From Albimonas donghaensis (lineage in GTDB: Bacteria > Pseudomonadota > Alphaproteobacteria > Rhodobacterales > Rhodobacteraceae): a stretch of DNA of 64,000 nucleotides. Shown here piece by piece: positions 52,085 through 60,527 of the stretch. The stretch is from the NCBI RefSeq assembly GCF_900106695.1, contig NZ_FNMZ01000004.1, positions 62,001-126,000 of the forward strand, read 5' to 3'. The notes beneath the pieces are model-generated. The model had not been told where the DNA came from, did not search any database, and was given only the letters and a program-made list of their open reading frames with translations. The translations under genes were made by a program, and so were the position numbers. Position 1 is the first letter of the stretch. Each line of letters starts with the position of its first letter.

Positions 52085-53215
52085 TCACACCGGCGGCAGA
52101 TCCCCCTGCGCCCGCTGCGCGTCGAAATCGGCGGCGAAGGCGTCGAGCCTCCCGGCCTCGATCGCGTCGCGCAGGCCCTGCATCAGCTCCTGATAATAGT
52201 GCAGGTTGTGCCAGGTCAGCAGCATCGAGGCGATGATCTCCCCCGACCGCACCACGTGGTGCAGATAGGCGCGGGAATAGCCCGAGCAGCAGGGGCAGGC
52301 GCATTCGGGGTCCAGCGGCCGCGGGTCGTCCTTGTGACGCGCGTTGCGCAGGTTCACCGGCCCGCGGCGGGTCAGCCCCTGCCCCGTGCGGCCGGACCGC
52401 GAGGGCAGCACGCAGTCGAACATGTCCACGCCGCGCCGCACCGCCCCCACGATGTCGTCGGGCTTGCCCACCCCCATCAGGTAGCGCGGCTTGTCGTCGG
52501 GCAGCTGGCCCGGCGCGAAGTCGAGGCAGCCGAACATCGCCTCCTGCCCCTCGCCCACCGCCAGCCCGCCGATGGCGTAGCCGTCGAAGCCGATGGCGGC
52601 GAGGGCCTCGGCGCTCTCGCCCCGCAGATCCTCCTCCAGCCCGCCCTGCTGAATGCCGAACAGCGCGTGGCCGGGGCGGTCTCCGAACGCATCGCGCGAA
52701 CGCTGCGCCCAGCGCATGGACAGGCGCATGGACTCGGCGATCCGCTCCCGGTCCGCGGGCAGCGCCGGGCATTCGTCGAAGCACATCACGATGTCGGAGC
52801 CGAGCAGCTTCTGGATCTCCATCGAGGTTTCGGGGGAGAGCATGTGCTCGGACCCGTCGATATGGGAGCGGAATTTCACCCCGTCCTCGCTGAGGCGGCG
52901 CAGGTCGGCGAGGCTCATCACCTGGAAGCCGCCGGAATCGGTGAGGATCGGGCGATCCCAGTTCATGAAACGGTGCAGGCCGCCGAGGTCATGGACCCGC
53001 TGCGCGCCCGGCCGCAGCATCAGGTGATAGGTGTTGCCGAGCAGGATGTCGGCCCCCGTCTCGCGCACCGAGCCGGGCAGCATCGCCTTGACCGTGGCGG
53101 CGGTGCCCACCGGCATGAAGGCGGGGGTGCGGATCTCGCCCCGCGGGGTGGAGAGCGCGCAGCGCCGGGCCTTGCCGTCGCGCGCGCTGATCTGGAAGTC
53201 GATGCCCTGGGCCAC
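52085..53215 (-). CDS. tgt: Queuine tRNA-ribosyltransferase
   Basis: Tgt exchanges guanine 34 for the queuosine precursor in tRNAs with GUN anticodons. The protein shows the nucleophile and substrate segments [24 protein letters not shown] and [21 protein letters not shown], and the zinc site [17 protein letters not shown] (three Cys and one His). I choose GTG at 53215 because GGAGGG lies about seven bases upstream and the resulting 376 residues match the 375 of E. coli Tgt. ATG codons at 53257 and 53347 would add unrelated residues. It converges with the hydrolase gene and is divergent from sufT. Confidence 0.94.
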   Translation of the reverse strand: MAQGIDFQISARDGKARRCALSTPRGEIRTPAFMPVGTAATVKAMLPGSVRETGADILLGNTYHLMLRPGAQRVHDLGGLHRFMNWDRPILTDSGGFQVMSLADLRRLSEDGVKFRSHIDGSEHMLSPETSMEIQKLLGSDIVMCFDECPALPADRERIAESMRLSMRWAQRSRDAFGDRPGHALFGIQQGGLEEDLRGESAEALAAIGFDGYAIGGLAVGEGQEAMFGCLDFAPGQLPDDKPRYLMGVGKPDDIVGAVRRGVDMFDCVLPSRSGRTGQGLTRRGPVNLRNARHKDDPRPLDPECACPCCSGYSRAYLHHVVRSGEIIASMLLTWHNLHYYQELMQGLRDAIEAGRLDAFAADFDAQRAQGDLPPV

Positions 53216-53379
53216 GCGAGCGCCCTCCGATGCGGTTGGGGATGAAGCGGGCTGCATATCGCCGCGCGGGGACGGGGGAAAGGGCGGGAAAGCGGGCGCC
53301 GCGCACTGGACGCACCCCGTCGCGGTTTCTATATCGTGGGGCAGCACCCCGATCCCACGATCCGTCGCAAGGATATCCC

Positions 53380-53748
53380 ATGGACGGCGCAGAGCCGCAT
53401 ACCCCGGCCGAGGGCGAGCCGCTCATCGGCGAATCGACCCCCGATCACCCGCTCTATGACTCGGTGGTCGAGGCGTGCCGCAGCGTGCACGACCCCGAGA
53501 TCCCGGTGAACATCTACGACCTGGGCCTGATCTACCGCATCGCCATCGACGCGGAGGCGAATGTGGAGGTCGACATGACCCTGACCGCCCCCGGCTGCCC
53601 GGTGGCGGGAGAGATGCCCGGCTGGGTCGCCGACGCGATCGAGCCGCTGCCCGGCGTGAAGGCGGTGAACGTGACCATGGTCTGGGATCCGCCCTGGGGC
53701 ATGGACATGCTGTCGGACGAGGCGAAGCTGGAGCTGGGCTTCATGTGA
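53380..53748 (+). CDS. sufT: SUF-type Fe-S assembly protein SufT (DUF59/MIP18)
   Basis: A 122-residue protein with the MIP18/DUF59 domain: [30 protein letters not shown], then [20 protein letters not shown] with the single conserved Cys, and [20 protein letters not shown]. SufT-like proteins help mature Fe-S proteins. The start is ATG at 53380, five bases after AAGGA. An A-type Fe-S carrier lies 1.6 kb downstream on the same strand, with the chrA gene on the opposite strand between them. The other suf genes are not in the window. Confidence 0.92.
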   Translation: MDGAEPHTPAEGEPLIGESTPDHPLYDSVVEACRSVHDPEIPVNIYDLGLIYRIAIDAEANVEVDMTLTAPGCPVAGEMPGWVADAIEPLPGVKAVNVTMVWDPPWGMDMLSDEAKLELGFM

Positions 53749-53858
53749 GCCGCGCGCCGCGCGGGTGACGATTTCGGGGGCCGGGCGAGAGGATCGCCCG
53801 GCCCTTTCCGCGTCCGGCCCCTTGGCGCGCGGGGGGGCGCGCGCGGGGGGCGGCGGCC

Positions 53859-55205
53859 TCAGCCGAGCCCGGCCCAGGCCAGCCCCTGCCCCAGGGCCGC
53901 GGCGCCGGCGACGACGATGACCGGCGACAGCTTCGCCTCGACCAGCGCCAGCCAGGCGGCGAGCGCCGTGACCGCGCCGCCCGCCGTGGCCGCGCCCTGC
54001 GCGAAGACCGGATCGTAGAGCGCCGCCAGCAGCAGCCCGACCACCGCCGCGTTGACGCCCATGAGCGCGGCGCGGGCGCCGGGGCGGGCGCGGATCGCGG
54101 CCCAGAAGGGCAGCGCGCCGGCCACCGCCAGAAATCCCGGCAGGAAGATCGCGGCCAGCGCCACGCAGGCCCCCGCCGCCCCCTCCGCCATCCAGCCCAG
54201 AAAGGCGGCGAAGGTGAAAAGCGGCCCCGGAACCGCCTGCGCGGCGCCGTAGCCGGCCACGAAGGCGTCGGCGGGGACAAGGCCGCGGGCCACGGTCTCG
54301 GCCTCCAGCAGGGGGAGCACGACATGGCCGCCCCCGAACACCAGCGCGCCGGAGCGGTAGAAGCCGTCGGCGAGCGCGGCGAGGGGGCCGAGGCCGGCGA
54401 GCAGCGGGCTCAGCGCCAGCAGCCCGGCGAAGGCGGCGAGGCAGGCGGCCCCCGCGCGCCGGGAGATCGGGGAGGAGAGGCCGGAGCCCGGAGCCTCCGC
54501 CGCCGGTTCGGGAAGCAGGAAGAGCCCCGCGAGCGCGCCGAGCCCGATGGCGCCGAGCTGCCCCGCGACCCCGGGCGCCAGCAGGGCCAGCGCCGCCGCG
54601 CCGCCGGCCAGCGCCTTTCGACGCGCGTCGGGGGCGAGGCTGCGGCCCATGCCCATCAGGGCCTGGGCGACCACCGCCACGGCCGCCGCCTTGAGCCCCA
54701 TCAGCCAGCCGGCGCCGCCGAACCCGCCTGCGCCCGCGCCGGCCACGCCCGCCGCGAAGCCCGCCATCAGCAGGGCGGAGGGCAGCGTGAACCCGGCGAA
54801 GGCGGCGAGCGCCCCCGCCCAGCCGGCCCGCAGAAGGCCCAGCGCGAAACCGAGCTGGCTGGAGGCGGGACCGGGCATGAACTGGCACAGGGCCACGAGC
54901 TCGGCATAGGCGGCCTCGTCCAGCCAGCCCCGGCGCGCCACCACCGCCTCCCGGAAGAAGCCCAGATGCGCGGCCGGGCCGCCGAAAGACGTCAGGCCGA
55001 GGCGCAGGAACAGCACGAAGACTTCCGCGGCCCCGCCCGGGGGGCGCGGGACGGGACGGGGGCCGGGATGGAGGCCGGGATGAGGGTCCGAACGGGGCGC
55101 CGCGCCGGGGCCGTCCCCGGCCGGGGACGCCGCCGGCGGCGTCCCGGCGGCGCCTTTCGGGGCGCCTCCGTCCGATCCCGTTTCCGCGATCCCGCCGCTC
55201 GCCAT
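53859..55205 (-). CDS. chrA: Chromate transporter
   Basis: A 448-residue protein with the two homologous halves of the CHR family. The first begins VFVLFLRLGLTSFGGPAAHLGFFREAVVARRGW and has CQFMPGPASSQLGFALG; the second has YRSGALVFGGGHVVLPLLEAETV and GYGAAQAVPGPLFTFAAFLG. The paired GGP/PGP motifs are diagnostic. ChrA proteins export chromate by proton exchange or carry sulfate-like oxyanions. The first 55 residues are a low-complexity cytoplasmic leader with HPGLHPGPRPVPRPP. The start is ATG at 55205. Confidence 0.93.
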   Translation of the reverse strand: MASGGIAETGSDGGAPKGAAGTPPAASPAGDGPGAAPRSDPHPGLHPGPRPVPRPPGGAAEVFVLFLRLGLTSFGGPAAHLGFFREAVVARRGWLDEAAYAELVALCQFMPGPASSQLGFALGLLRAGWAGALAAFAGFTLPSALLMAGFAAGVAGAGAGGFGGAGWLMGLKAAAVAVVAQALMGMGRSLAPDARRKALAGGAAALALLAPGVAGQLGAIGLGALAGLFLLPEPAAEAPGSGLSSPISRRAGAACLAAFAGLLALSPLLAGLGPLAALADGFYRSGALVFGGGHVVLPLLEAETVARGLVPADAFVAGYGAAQAVPGPLFTFAAFLGWMAEGAAGACVALAAIFLPGFLAVAGALPFWAAIRARPGARAALMGVNAAVVGLLLAALYDPVFAQGAATAGGAVTALAAWLALVEAKLSPVIVVAGAAALGQGLAWAGLG

Positions 55206-55403
55206 GCGCGCACCCTCTTTTCTTCATGCTCTTCGCGACATAGATGACGTAGCAGACGCCGCCGCGTCCAATGACGCTTGCATGACGCGGTCCCGCGCCC
55301 CGAAGATTCGCCGTCCGGCGCCCGCCTGCGCGCGCGGCGAGGATGCGTCGACGACGCGGCGCGATTCGGCTATCATCGCCGCAAGCGGACAGGAGAGAGC
55401 ATC

Positions 55404-55760
55404 ATGTTCGGACTTCCCGGCCAGGCGCCCGTCACCCTGACCCCGGCGGCCGCGGCCCATGTGCGAAAGCTGATGGACAAGGCCGCGGGCGAAAGCGCCG
55501 GCCTGCGCATCGGCGTCAAGAAGGGCGGCTGCGCGGGCATGGAATACACCATGGACTTCGCCCCGGCGGCGGAGCCCCATGACGAAGTGGTCGAACAGGA
55601 CGGCGCCCGGGTGATGATCGCCCCCATGGCGCAGATGTTCCTGTTCGGGACCGAGATCGACTACCGCACCTCGCTGCTGGAATCGGGCTTCGTGTTCAAC
55701 AACCCCAACGTCACCGAGGCCTGCGGTTGCGGCGAATCGGTCAAGTTCGGGACCGCCTGA
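55404..55760 (+). CDS. A-type iron-sulfur cluster carrier (HesB/IscA family)
   Basis: A 118-residue A-type carrier with the three cluster-binding cysteines: one in KKGGCAGMEYTMDF and two in EACGCGES near the C-terminus. The fold starts VTLTPAAAAHVRKLM. These proteins pass Fe-S clusters from the SUF or ISC scaffold to target enzymes. The start is ATG at 55404 after AGGAGAGAG. With sufT nearby it probably serves the SUF pathway. A TfoX-domain gene begins one base after its stop, so the two are cotranscribed. Confidence 0.93.
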   Translation: MFGLPGQAPVTLTPAAAAHVRKLMDKAAGESAGLRIGVKKGGCAGMEYTMDFAPAAEPHDEVVEQDGARVMIAPMAQMFLFGTEIDYRTSLLESGFVFNNPNVTEACGCGESVKFGTA

Positions 55761-55761
55761 G

Positions 55762-56103
55762 ATGGCCGTCGCGGGGCCTGCCTGCGAGGATCATCTGCGC
55801 GAGCTGTTCGGCGGCCTCGGCGACATCACCCTGCGCGCCATGTTCGGCGGCGCCGGCGTCTATTGCGACGGGGTGATGTTCGCGCTGATCGACGGCGAGT
55901 CCACGATCTTCCTGAAGGCCGAGGGCGTTCTGGCCCGGGCGCTCGCCGCGGGCGGGTCCGAGCCCTTCACCTATCAGCGCGACGGCGCGGCGCGGACCAT
56001 CAACTACTGGCGCATGCCCGAGGACGGGCTCGAGGACCCGGCGGAGGCCCGGCTCTGGGCCTCCCGCTCGCTCGACATCGCGCGCGCCGCCCGCAAGGGC
56101 TGA
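55762..56103 (+). CDS. TfoX N-terminal domain protein
   Basis: A 113-residue protein with the TfoX-N domain only: LRELFGGLGDITLRAMFGGAGVYCDGVMFALI and FLKAEGVLARAL, ending with TINYWRMPEDGLEDP. Full-length TfoX regulates competence in gamma-proteobacteria; single-domain relatives are widespread with unknown roles. The ATG at 55762 follows the stop of the Fe-S carrier gene (TGA, G, ATG), so translation is coupled. Nothing in the sequence shows DNA binding. Confidence 0.9.
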   Translation: MAVAGPACEDHLRELFGGLGDITLRAMFGGAGVYCDGVMFALIDGESTIFLKAEGVLARALAAGGSEPFTYQRDGAARTINYWRMPEDGLEDPAEARLWASRSLDIARAARKG

Positions 56104-56159
56104 GCGCGCGGCGCCCCTCCTCCCCCCCCGACCGACGAACACCGTTGAACGGCGCGCAG

Positions 56160-56207
56160 GCGCCGCGTCGACCCCAGCGCCTGCGTCGCGGTCGCGCCCG
56201 CGGCGCG
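56160..56207 (-). repeat. Dispersed hairpin element, class I, reverse copy
   Basis: Arms GCGCCGCG (56160-56167) and CGCGGCGC (56199-56206), 47 bp. The right box on the minus strand is GGGTCGACGCGGCGC, identical to the copy at 10666. Confidence 0.75.
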
Positions 56208-56349
56208 GATCGGCGTGCCGCGGGTTGAGAGGGGCGCCGGACGGGCGTCGACACCCGCCCGCGACGGCAGGCCGTCTTTCCCCCTGCGGCCCGACGCGCT
56301 ACCGCTTCGGCGACACCTAGGGACACCGCATCGAGGATCAGGAGAGGTC

Positions 56350-57090
56350 ATGCGCCGCAAGCTCGCCGCCGGGAACTGGAAGATGAACGGGCTCGCCGCC
56401 CAGCTCGCCGAGATCGACGCGCTCGTCGCCGCCTGCCCCGCGCCCGGCTGCGACGTGCTGATCTGCCCGCCCGCCACCCTGCTGGCGCCGATGGCGGCGC
56501 GGGCCGCGGGCTCGGCCGTCGCCGTCGGCGGGCAGGACTGCCACCGCAACGCCTCGGGCGCCCATACCGGCGAGGTTTCGGCCGAGATGCTGGCCGATGC
56601 CGGCGCCACCGCCGTCATCCTCGGCCATTCCGAGCGGCGCGCCGACCATGACGAGAGCGACGCCGCCGTCGCCGCCAAGACCGAAGCCGCCTGGCGCGCC
56701 GGGCTGCTGGCCATCGTCTGCGTCGGCGAGACCGAGGCCGAGCGCGACGCCGGACAGGCCCTGAACGTGGTCTCCCGCCAGCTCGCCGGCTCCCTGCCCG
56801 AGGGCTGCACGGCGGCCAATCTCGTGGTGGCCTATGAGCCGGTCTGGGCCATCGGCACCGGGCGCACGCCCTCCAACGACGACATCGCCGAAATGCATGT
56901 CCACATGCGCAAGGAGCTGACCGCCCGCTTCGGCGAGGAGGCCGCGGGGATGCGCCTGCTCTATGGCGGGTCGGTCAAGCCGGGCAACGCCGCCGAGATC
57001 TTCGGGCTGTCGGACGTGGATGGCGGGCTGGTCGGGGGCGCGAGCCTCAAGGCCGCGGATTTCGCCGGGATCGTCGACGCCGCCGGCTGA
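56350..57090 (+). CDS. tpiA: Triose-phosphate isomerase
   Basis: TpiA interconverts dihydroxyacetone phosphate and glyceraldehyde 3-phosphate. The 246-residue barrel has Lys11 (AGNWKMN), His93 (ILGHSERR) and the catalytic Glu163 ([11 protein letters not shown]), plus [12 protein letters not shown] for the phosphate. The start is ATG at 56350 after AGGAGAGG. A clear terminator follows the stop. It is a single-gene unit between a hairpin element and a converging gene. Confidence 0.97.
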   Translation: MRRKLAAGNWKMNGLAAQLAEIDALVAACPAPGCDVLICPPATLLAPMAARAAGSAVAVGGQDCHRNASGAHTGEVSAEMLADAGATAVILGHSERRADHDESDAAVAAKTEAAWRAGLLAIVCVGETEAERDAGQALNVVSRQLAGSLPEGCTAANLVVAYEPVWAIGTGRTPSNDDIAEMHVHMRKELTARFGEEAAGMRLLYGGSVKPGNAAEIFGLSDVDGGLVGGASLKAADFAGIVDAAG

Positions 57091-57136
57091 TCGGAGCGCG
57101 GGGCCACGCGCCCCCCTTTCCTTCCGGACAAAGCGA

Positions 57137-57172
57137 AACCGGCCGCGAACCCCCCAAGGTTCGCGGCCGGTT
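57137..57172. terminator. Bidirectional terminator of tpiA and the convergent gene
   Basis: Perfect 15-bp stem AACCGGCCGCGAACC / GGTTCGCGGCCGGTT with a 6-nt loop, about 45 bp past tpiA and 27 bp past the convergent stop. The minus strand continues TTTCGCTTTG. Confidence 0.85.
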
Positions 57173-57198
57173 CCATGTTCGGCCCCCAGCTCGGTCGA

Positions 57199-57927
57199 TC
57201 AGCTCGCGAGGAGCTTGTTCGCCTGGCCGATCCAGTCGTCGCGCACCGAGCGACCCTTGAAGGTCGTCAGGTTGTCGTCGATCCAGGCCAGGTTGGCCTC
57301 GTTCATCGAAGCCACCTGCGCGAAGGTGTAGATGCCCATGCCGTTGAGCTCGGCTTCGAGCTTCGGCCCGATGCCCTTGATCAGCTTCAGATCGTCGGTC
57401 ACGTCCGGCGCGGCGTCGTAAAGCAGCGCCGGGGCGGCGGTCGCGGTCTCGGCGACGGCCTCGGAGGTGGTCTCCACAGCGGTCTCGGCGGTGGATTCGG
57501 CAGCGGTCTCGGCGGCTTCGGTCGCCGCTTCGATCGTCTCGACCGGCTCGAGCGCCTCGGTCCCGCCCGGCGCGGCTTCGGCCATGTCGTCGGGAATGGC
57601 GGGCGCGGCGGTGGCGGCCATGGCTTCGGCCACGGCGGCGCCGGCGTCGATCTCGGCCTCCACCACGTCCCGGGCCTTGGCCGTCGCCCGCGAGGCCGCC
57701 TTCTTCGCCTTCGCGGGGGCGGCCAGAGCCGGCGCCGGCGTCTCGGCCGCCGGCGGCGCCACGGGGAAGGGCATCGCCGCGTCCGGCGTGAGTTTCAGGA
57801 ACGCCGCGAAGCGATAGGGCACGCCGAAGAACGGCGCCAAGGGCGAGAAGCTCATGGCGTAATCGCGCAGGGACTCATCCTCGCGCTTCATCAGGGAGAA
57901 CCCGAGCGCATAGTCCGCATTCATCAC
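57199..57927 (-). CDS. Helix-hairpin-helix domain protein with a long acidic linker
   Basis: A 242-residue protein. The N-terminal 50 residues are a conserved-looking globular piece (YALGFSLMKREDESLRDYAMSFSPLAPFFGVPYRF). A linker of about 110 residues is rich in Ala, Glu and Thr. The C-terminal 60 residues form a helix-hairpin-helix unit, DDLKLIKGIGPKLEAELNGMGIYTFAQVASM, of the type also fused to NuoE and ribosomal L21 in Alphaproteobacteria. The role is unknown; the hairpin unit could bind nucleic acid or a protein partner. The start is ATG at 57927. A good promoter lies 90-118 bp upstream. Confidence 0.82.
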   Translation of the reverse strand: MMNADYALGFSLMKREDESLRDYAMSFSPLAPFFGVPYRFAAFLKLTPDAAMPFPVAPPAAETPAPALAAPAKAKKAASRATAKARDVVEAEIDAGAAVAEAMAATAAPAIPDDMAEAAPGGTEALEPVETIEAATEAAETAAESTAETAVETTSEAVAETATAAPALLYDAAPDVTDDLKLIKGIGPKLEAELNGMGIYTFAQVASMNEANLAWIDDNLTTFKGRSVRDDWIGQANKLLAS

Positions 57928-58016
57928 GGAGCCTTTCTCTGTCGTTCTGTGGTCGTTCTGTCGGCGGTCGATCCGGGCGTCTTTCCTGGATCGATCCCGC
58001 CTTTCGCAGTGCGGCG

Positions 58017-58045
58017 ACGATAGCGCAGATTTTTGTGCAATGCAA
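58017..58045 (-). promoter_or_regulatory. Promoter of the helix-hairpin-helix gene
   Basis: On the minus strand TTGCAT (58045-58040), a 17-bp spacer with AAAAAT, and TATCGT (58022-58017). It is one of the best promoter matches in the window. Confidence 0.6.
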
Positions 58046-58203
58046 CATCAGGCAGGCGACGTCGCGTCGAGATATCCACCTGCCGTTGTATGGCGATAGG
58101 CGGGAACCCGTGGATCGGCCGGCGCGACGGCCGATTTTTTCGATCGCATATCGGAAGGTCCGGGACCTCGGCCGGCGCCGCCCCCGACTCGCGGTCGGAA
58201 CGG

Positions 58204-58241
58204 AAAACGCCCCGGCCCGTCGGACAGGACGGGCCGGGGCG
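58204..58241 (-). terminator. Terminator of the DUF6456 gene
   Basis: Perfect 14-bp stem CGCCCCGGCCCGTC / GACGGGCCGGGGCG with a 6-nt loop, then TTTTCC on the minus strand, 78 bp past the stop. Confidence 0.85.
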
Positions 58242-58318
58242 CGAAGGCGGGGGAAAGGGATCGGGGCGCGTCGCCCCATATCGGATCGGGCGCGGATCAG
58301 GCGAGGATCAGGCGCGGG

Positions 58319-59695
58319 TCACGCGGCGGCGGGTCCGCCGGCGCGGCGACGTCGGACGGGGGCCGCGTCCTCCTCCGCCTCCGCGGGCGCGGCGGCGAAG
58401 CCGAAATGCTCCGACAGGCGGGTCAGCGCGATCTTCAGCACCACCTTGCCCGAGCGCGCCGACCATCCCATGCGGCGCTCGGTGGCCTCCAGCCCTTCGA
58501 GGAAGCAGCAGGCGCGCAGGGCGGCGTCGTTGAGCCCCGGCCCCAGCGCCTGAAGCGCGGCGGCGACGCGGGCGCGGGCCTCGGCCGGGCCCTCGGCGGG
58601 GGTGCGGCCGGAGCCGCGGGCGCCGCCATTGCCGCCCGGCGTCAGGAAGCGCGCCCAGTCCTGCGCCACCCGCGGGCCCATCTGGGCGCGCTCGAACAAT
58701 TCGCGCAGCATCTCGCCGGCGGCCACCTCGCTGGAGGTCAGGAAAGGCTTGCCGTCCGGCCCCTTGCGGCGGGCGAGCCACCCCAGCGGGGTCTCGCCCA
58801 TGTTGACCGCGAGGCTGCGGGCGCCGCCCTCCTCCTGCACGCGCCGCACGCCCGGGACCTGGTGCTGCCGCGCGAAGACGCCGGGGGCCTCGGCCATGCC
58901 GGCGGCCTCGGCGCCCGCCCGGTTCAGGCCCGCCCCCATGCCCGGCAGTCCGGGTGCGAGACCGGGGCGGGCGCGGGCGCGGGCGTCGCCGTCCTCGCTC
59001 AGCGTCCGCTTGAGCCAGGCGCGGCCGACCGAGGTGATCTCGTAACGCGCCATGCTGGCGCCGGTATGCACGCAGTGGATCCACTCCTGCGCGGCGAAGC
59101 CCCTGGCCATTTCCAGCGGGGTTCGGGCCAGCGTCAGAAGCGAGTCGTCGGCTTTCTTGAACACGCAGGCGACCTGGGCGCCGCGGGCCAGCGCGAGAAA
59201 GGCGCGAGGCTCGCTGAGACGGCGCAGGATGCGGCGGGCTTCCTTGGCCAACGCCCGCTCATCGGGGGCGCCCAGCCCGGAGGCGGAGGATTTTCGCGCC
59301 CGGGACGCGTCCGGACCGGGCGTGGCGGCGGGCATCGCGACGGTCCGATTCGAACCTTCGGGCGTTGCGCGTGGGGTCGGGACTGGGACTGAGGGGGACA
59401 ACGCACTCTCCTTGGCAAGCGGCGCGGGGGCGCCGGGGTCGCGCGCGACGGCCTCGATCCGGGTCAGCAGATCGTCGAGGAGGGGATCGTCGCGGCGCTG
59501 CTCCACGCGCCTGACTGCGCGCAGAACCGTAGACGGGTGGCGCCCCGAAACCGCGGCCAGCCGGCGCAGCGGCTCTCCCAGCGCGACATGCGCGAGGTAG
59601 AGCGCGGCGTCTTCGGCGCGCAGCCCCCGCCCCTCGCACGACAGGGCCTGGCCGGTGAGGAGACGGCAGGACTGCAGGTGTTCGGCGGCGGGCAT
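58319..59695 (-). CDS. DUF6456 domain helix-turn-helix protein
   Basis: A 458-residue protein. An N-terminal helix-turn-helix lies at about residues 25-65 (LRRLAAVSGRHPSTVLRAVRRVEQ). A variable Pro/Ala linker follows, then a second winged-helix-like part (about 140-235, with GARYEITSVGRAWLKR-type ending ARYEITSVGRAWLKRTL). The C-terminal domain fits DUF6456: LGWLARRKGPDGKPFL, SEVAAGEMLRELFERAQMGPRV and LNDAALRACCFLEGLEATERRMGWSARSGKVVLKIALTRL. It is typical of Rhodobacterales. A DNA-binding regulatory role is likely from the helices; targets are unknown. It is divergent from the DUF6477 gene. Confidence 0.82.
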   Translation of the reverse strand: MPAAEHLQSCRLLTGQALSCEGRGLRAEDAALYLAHVALGEPLRRLAAVSGRHPSTVLRAVRRVEQRRDDPLLDDLLTRIEAVARDPGAPAPLAKESALSPSVPVPTPRATPEGSNRTVAMPAATPGPDASRARKSSASGLGAPDERALAKEARRILRRLSEPRAFLALARGAQVACVFKKADDSLLTLARTPLEMARGFAAQEWIHCVHTGASMARYEITSVGRAWLKRTLSEDGDARARARPGLAPGLPGMGAGLNRAGAEAAGMAEAPGVFARQHQVPGVRRVQEEGGARSLAVNMGETPLGWLARRKGPDGKPFLTSSEVAAGEMLRELFERAQMGPRVAQDWARFLTPGGNGGARGSGRTPAEGPAEARARVAAALQALGPGLNDAALRACCFLEGLEATERRMGWSARSGKVVLKIALTRLSEHFGFAAAPAEAEEDAAPVRRRRAGGPAAA

Positions 59696-59927
59696 GGCGG
59701 GGCTTCCCTATGACGGCATTCGTCTAAAATTCACGCTATGGTTGATTCCTGAACAACTGATTAAACCCCTGTGGACAAGTTCGGGAAGCGCCATGCCGTT
59801 CAACCATTTGGATGGTGGGCGATCTGTGGACAGCGCGCGCTGCAATCGGAAGTTGCGCAACACCCGTTCGGGCGGAGGCAGGATGATGGCGGAAACCAAG
59901 ACGACGTGAAGGACAAGGAGCCTTGCC
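59696..59927. promoter_or_regulatory. Divergent control region of the DUF6456 and DUF6477 genes
   Basis: This is the most A+T-rich region of the window. It contains TTAATCAGTTGTTCA on the minus strand, close to the CtrA pattern TTAA-N7-TTAA, a GATTC site that CcrM-type methylases would modify (GANTC), and two TGTGGACA words that are one base away from DnaA boxes. All three hints are weak by themselves. Confidence 0.35.
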
Positions 59928-60434
59928 ATGATGACCTTCGCCGCCCCCCGCCGGACGATGCGCGACGCCGCCCCCCGGAACGTCCGCGCCGCGCCGCGCG
60001 CCGCCGAACCCCGAACTCGCGAACCCCGTATTCTGGAGGCCCGCGCCCCGGAGACCCGCGCCCCGGAGGCCCGCCCCTGCCGCCGCTCGGCCGAGCCGCG
60101 CCGCCCGGCCGCCGCCTCGCCCGTCCCGATCCACGCCCCCGCCGACCCGAAGGCGGACGCCTCCGCCCCCGCGGGGGAGATGCGCCGCCCCAGGGTGCTG
60201 GCCCGCGCCGCGCGCGCCGGCGCCGCGCTTTACCGGCGCGAGCATCACCTGCGGCTCGCCCTGCCCGGCGCCGCGACGGTGGCCGCGCGCGATGTGATCG
60301 CGCGGCTGTCCGCGCTGGAGGCGGATCTCGACGCCGCGCGCCGCGCCGGTCGCCCGGACTACGCGCCGCGTCGTCATGTGCTGGTGCTGTCGGCCCTGTT
60401 CGCCGAGACCGCATCGCGGATGGCGGGGGCCTGA
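59928..60434 (+). CDS. DUF6477 family protein
   Basis: A 168-residue protein. The conserved part is at about residues 85-165 (RRPRVLARAARAGAALYRREHHLRLAL, RLSALEADLDAARRAGRPDY, RRHVLVLSALFAETASRM), matching the small DUF6477 family of Rhodobacterales. The first 80 residues are low complexity with repeated EARAPETRAPEARP text. The start is ATG at 59928 with AAGGAG nine bases upstream. It is divergent from the DUF6456 gene; the pair is usually adjacent in relatives as far as I recall, so they probably act together in an unknown process. Confidence 0.8.
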   Translation: MMTFAAPRRTMRDAAPRNVRAAPRAAEPRTREPRILEARAPETRAPEARPCRRSAEPRRPAAASPVPIHAPADPKADASAPAGEMRRPRVLARAARAGAALYRREHHLRLALPGAATVAARDVIARLSALEADLDAARRAGRPDYAPRRHVLVLSALFAETASRMAGA

Positions 60435-60527
60435 GGCGCCGCCTCGCCGCCCCGCCGCCCCCCCGCCCCGCCACCCTGGGGCCCCGCGTCGCGCGGAGCG
60501 CGCCCGAAATGATCCGGGCGCGCGCGA

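Larger units (their letters stand above)
57928..58318. other. Region between the helix-hairpin-helix and DUF6456 genes
   Basis: 391 bp, gene-free, both flanking genes on the minus strand. It contains a direct repeat GTCGTTCTGT at about 57940, the promoter at 58017-58045 and the DUF6456 terminator at 58204-58241. Confidence 0.6.

Noticed and set aside
59765-59845. Two TGTGGACA words as a DnaA-box cluster or replication origin
   Set aside because: Both differ from the consensus by one base, only two are present, and no origin-linked genes (dnaA, dnaN, parAB, hemE) are adjacent.
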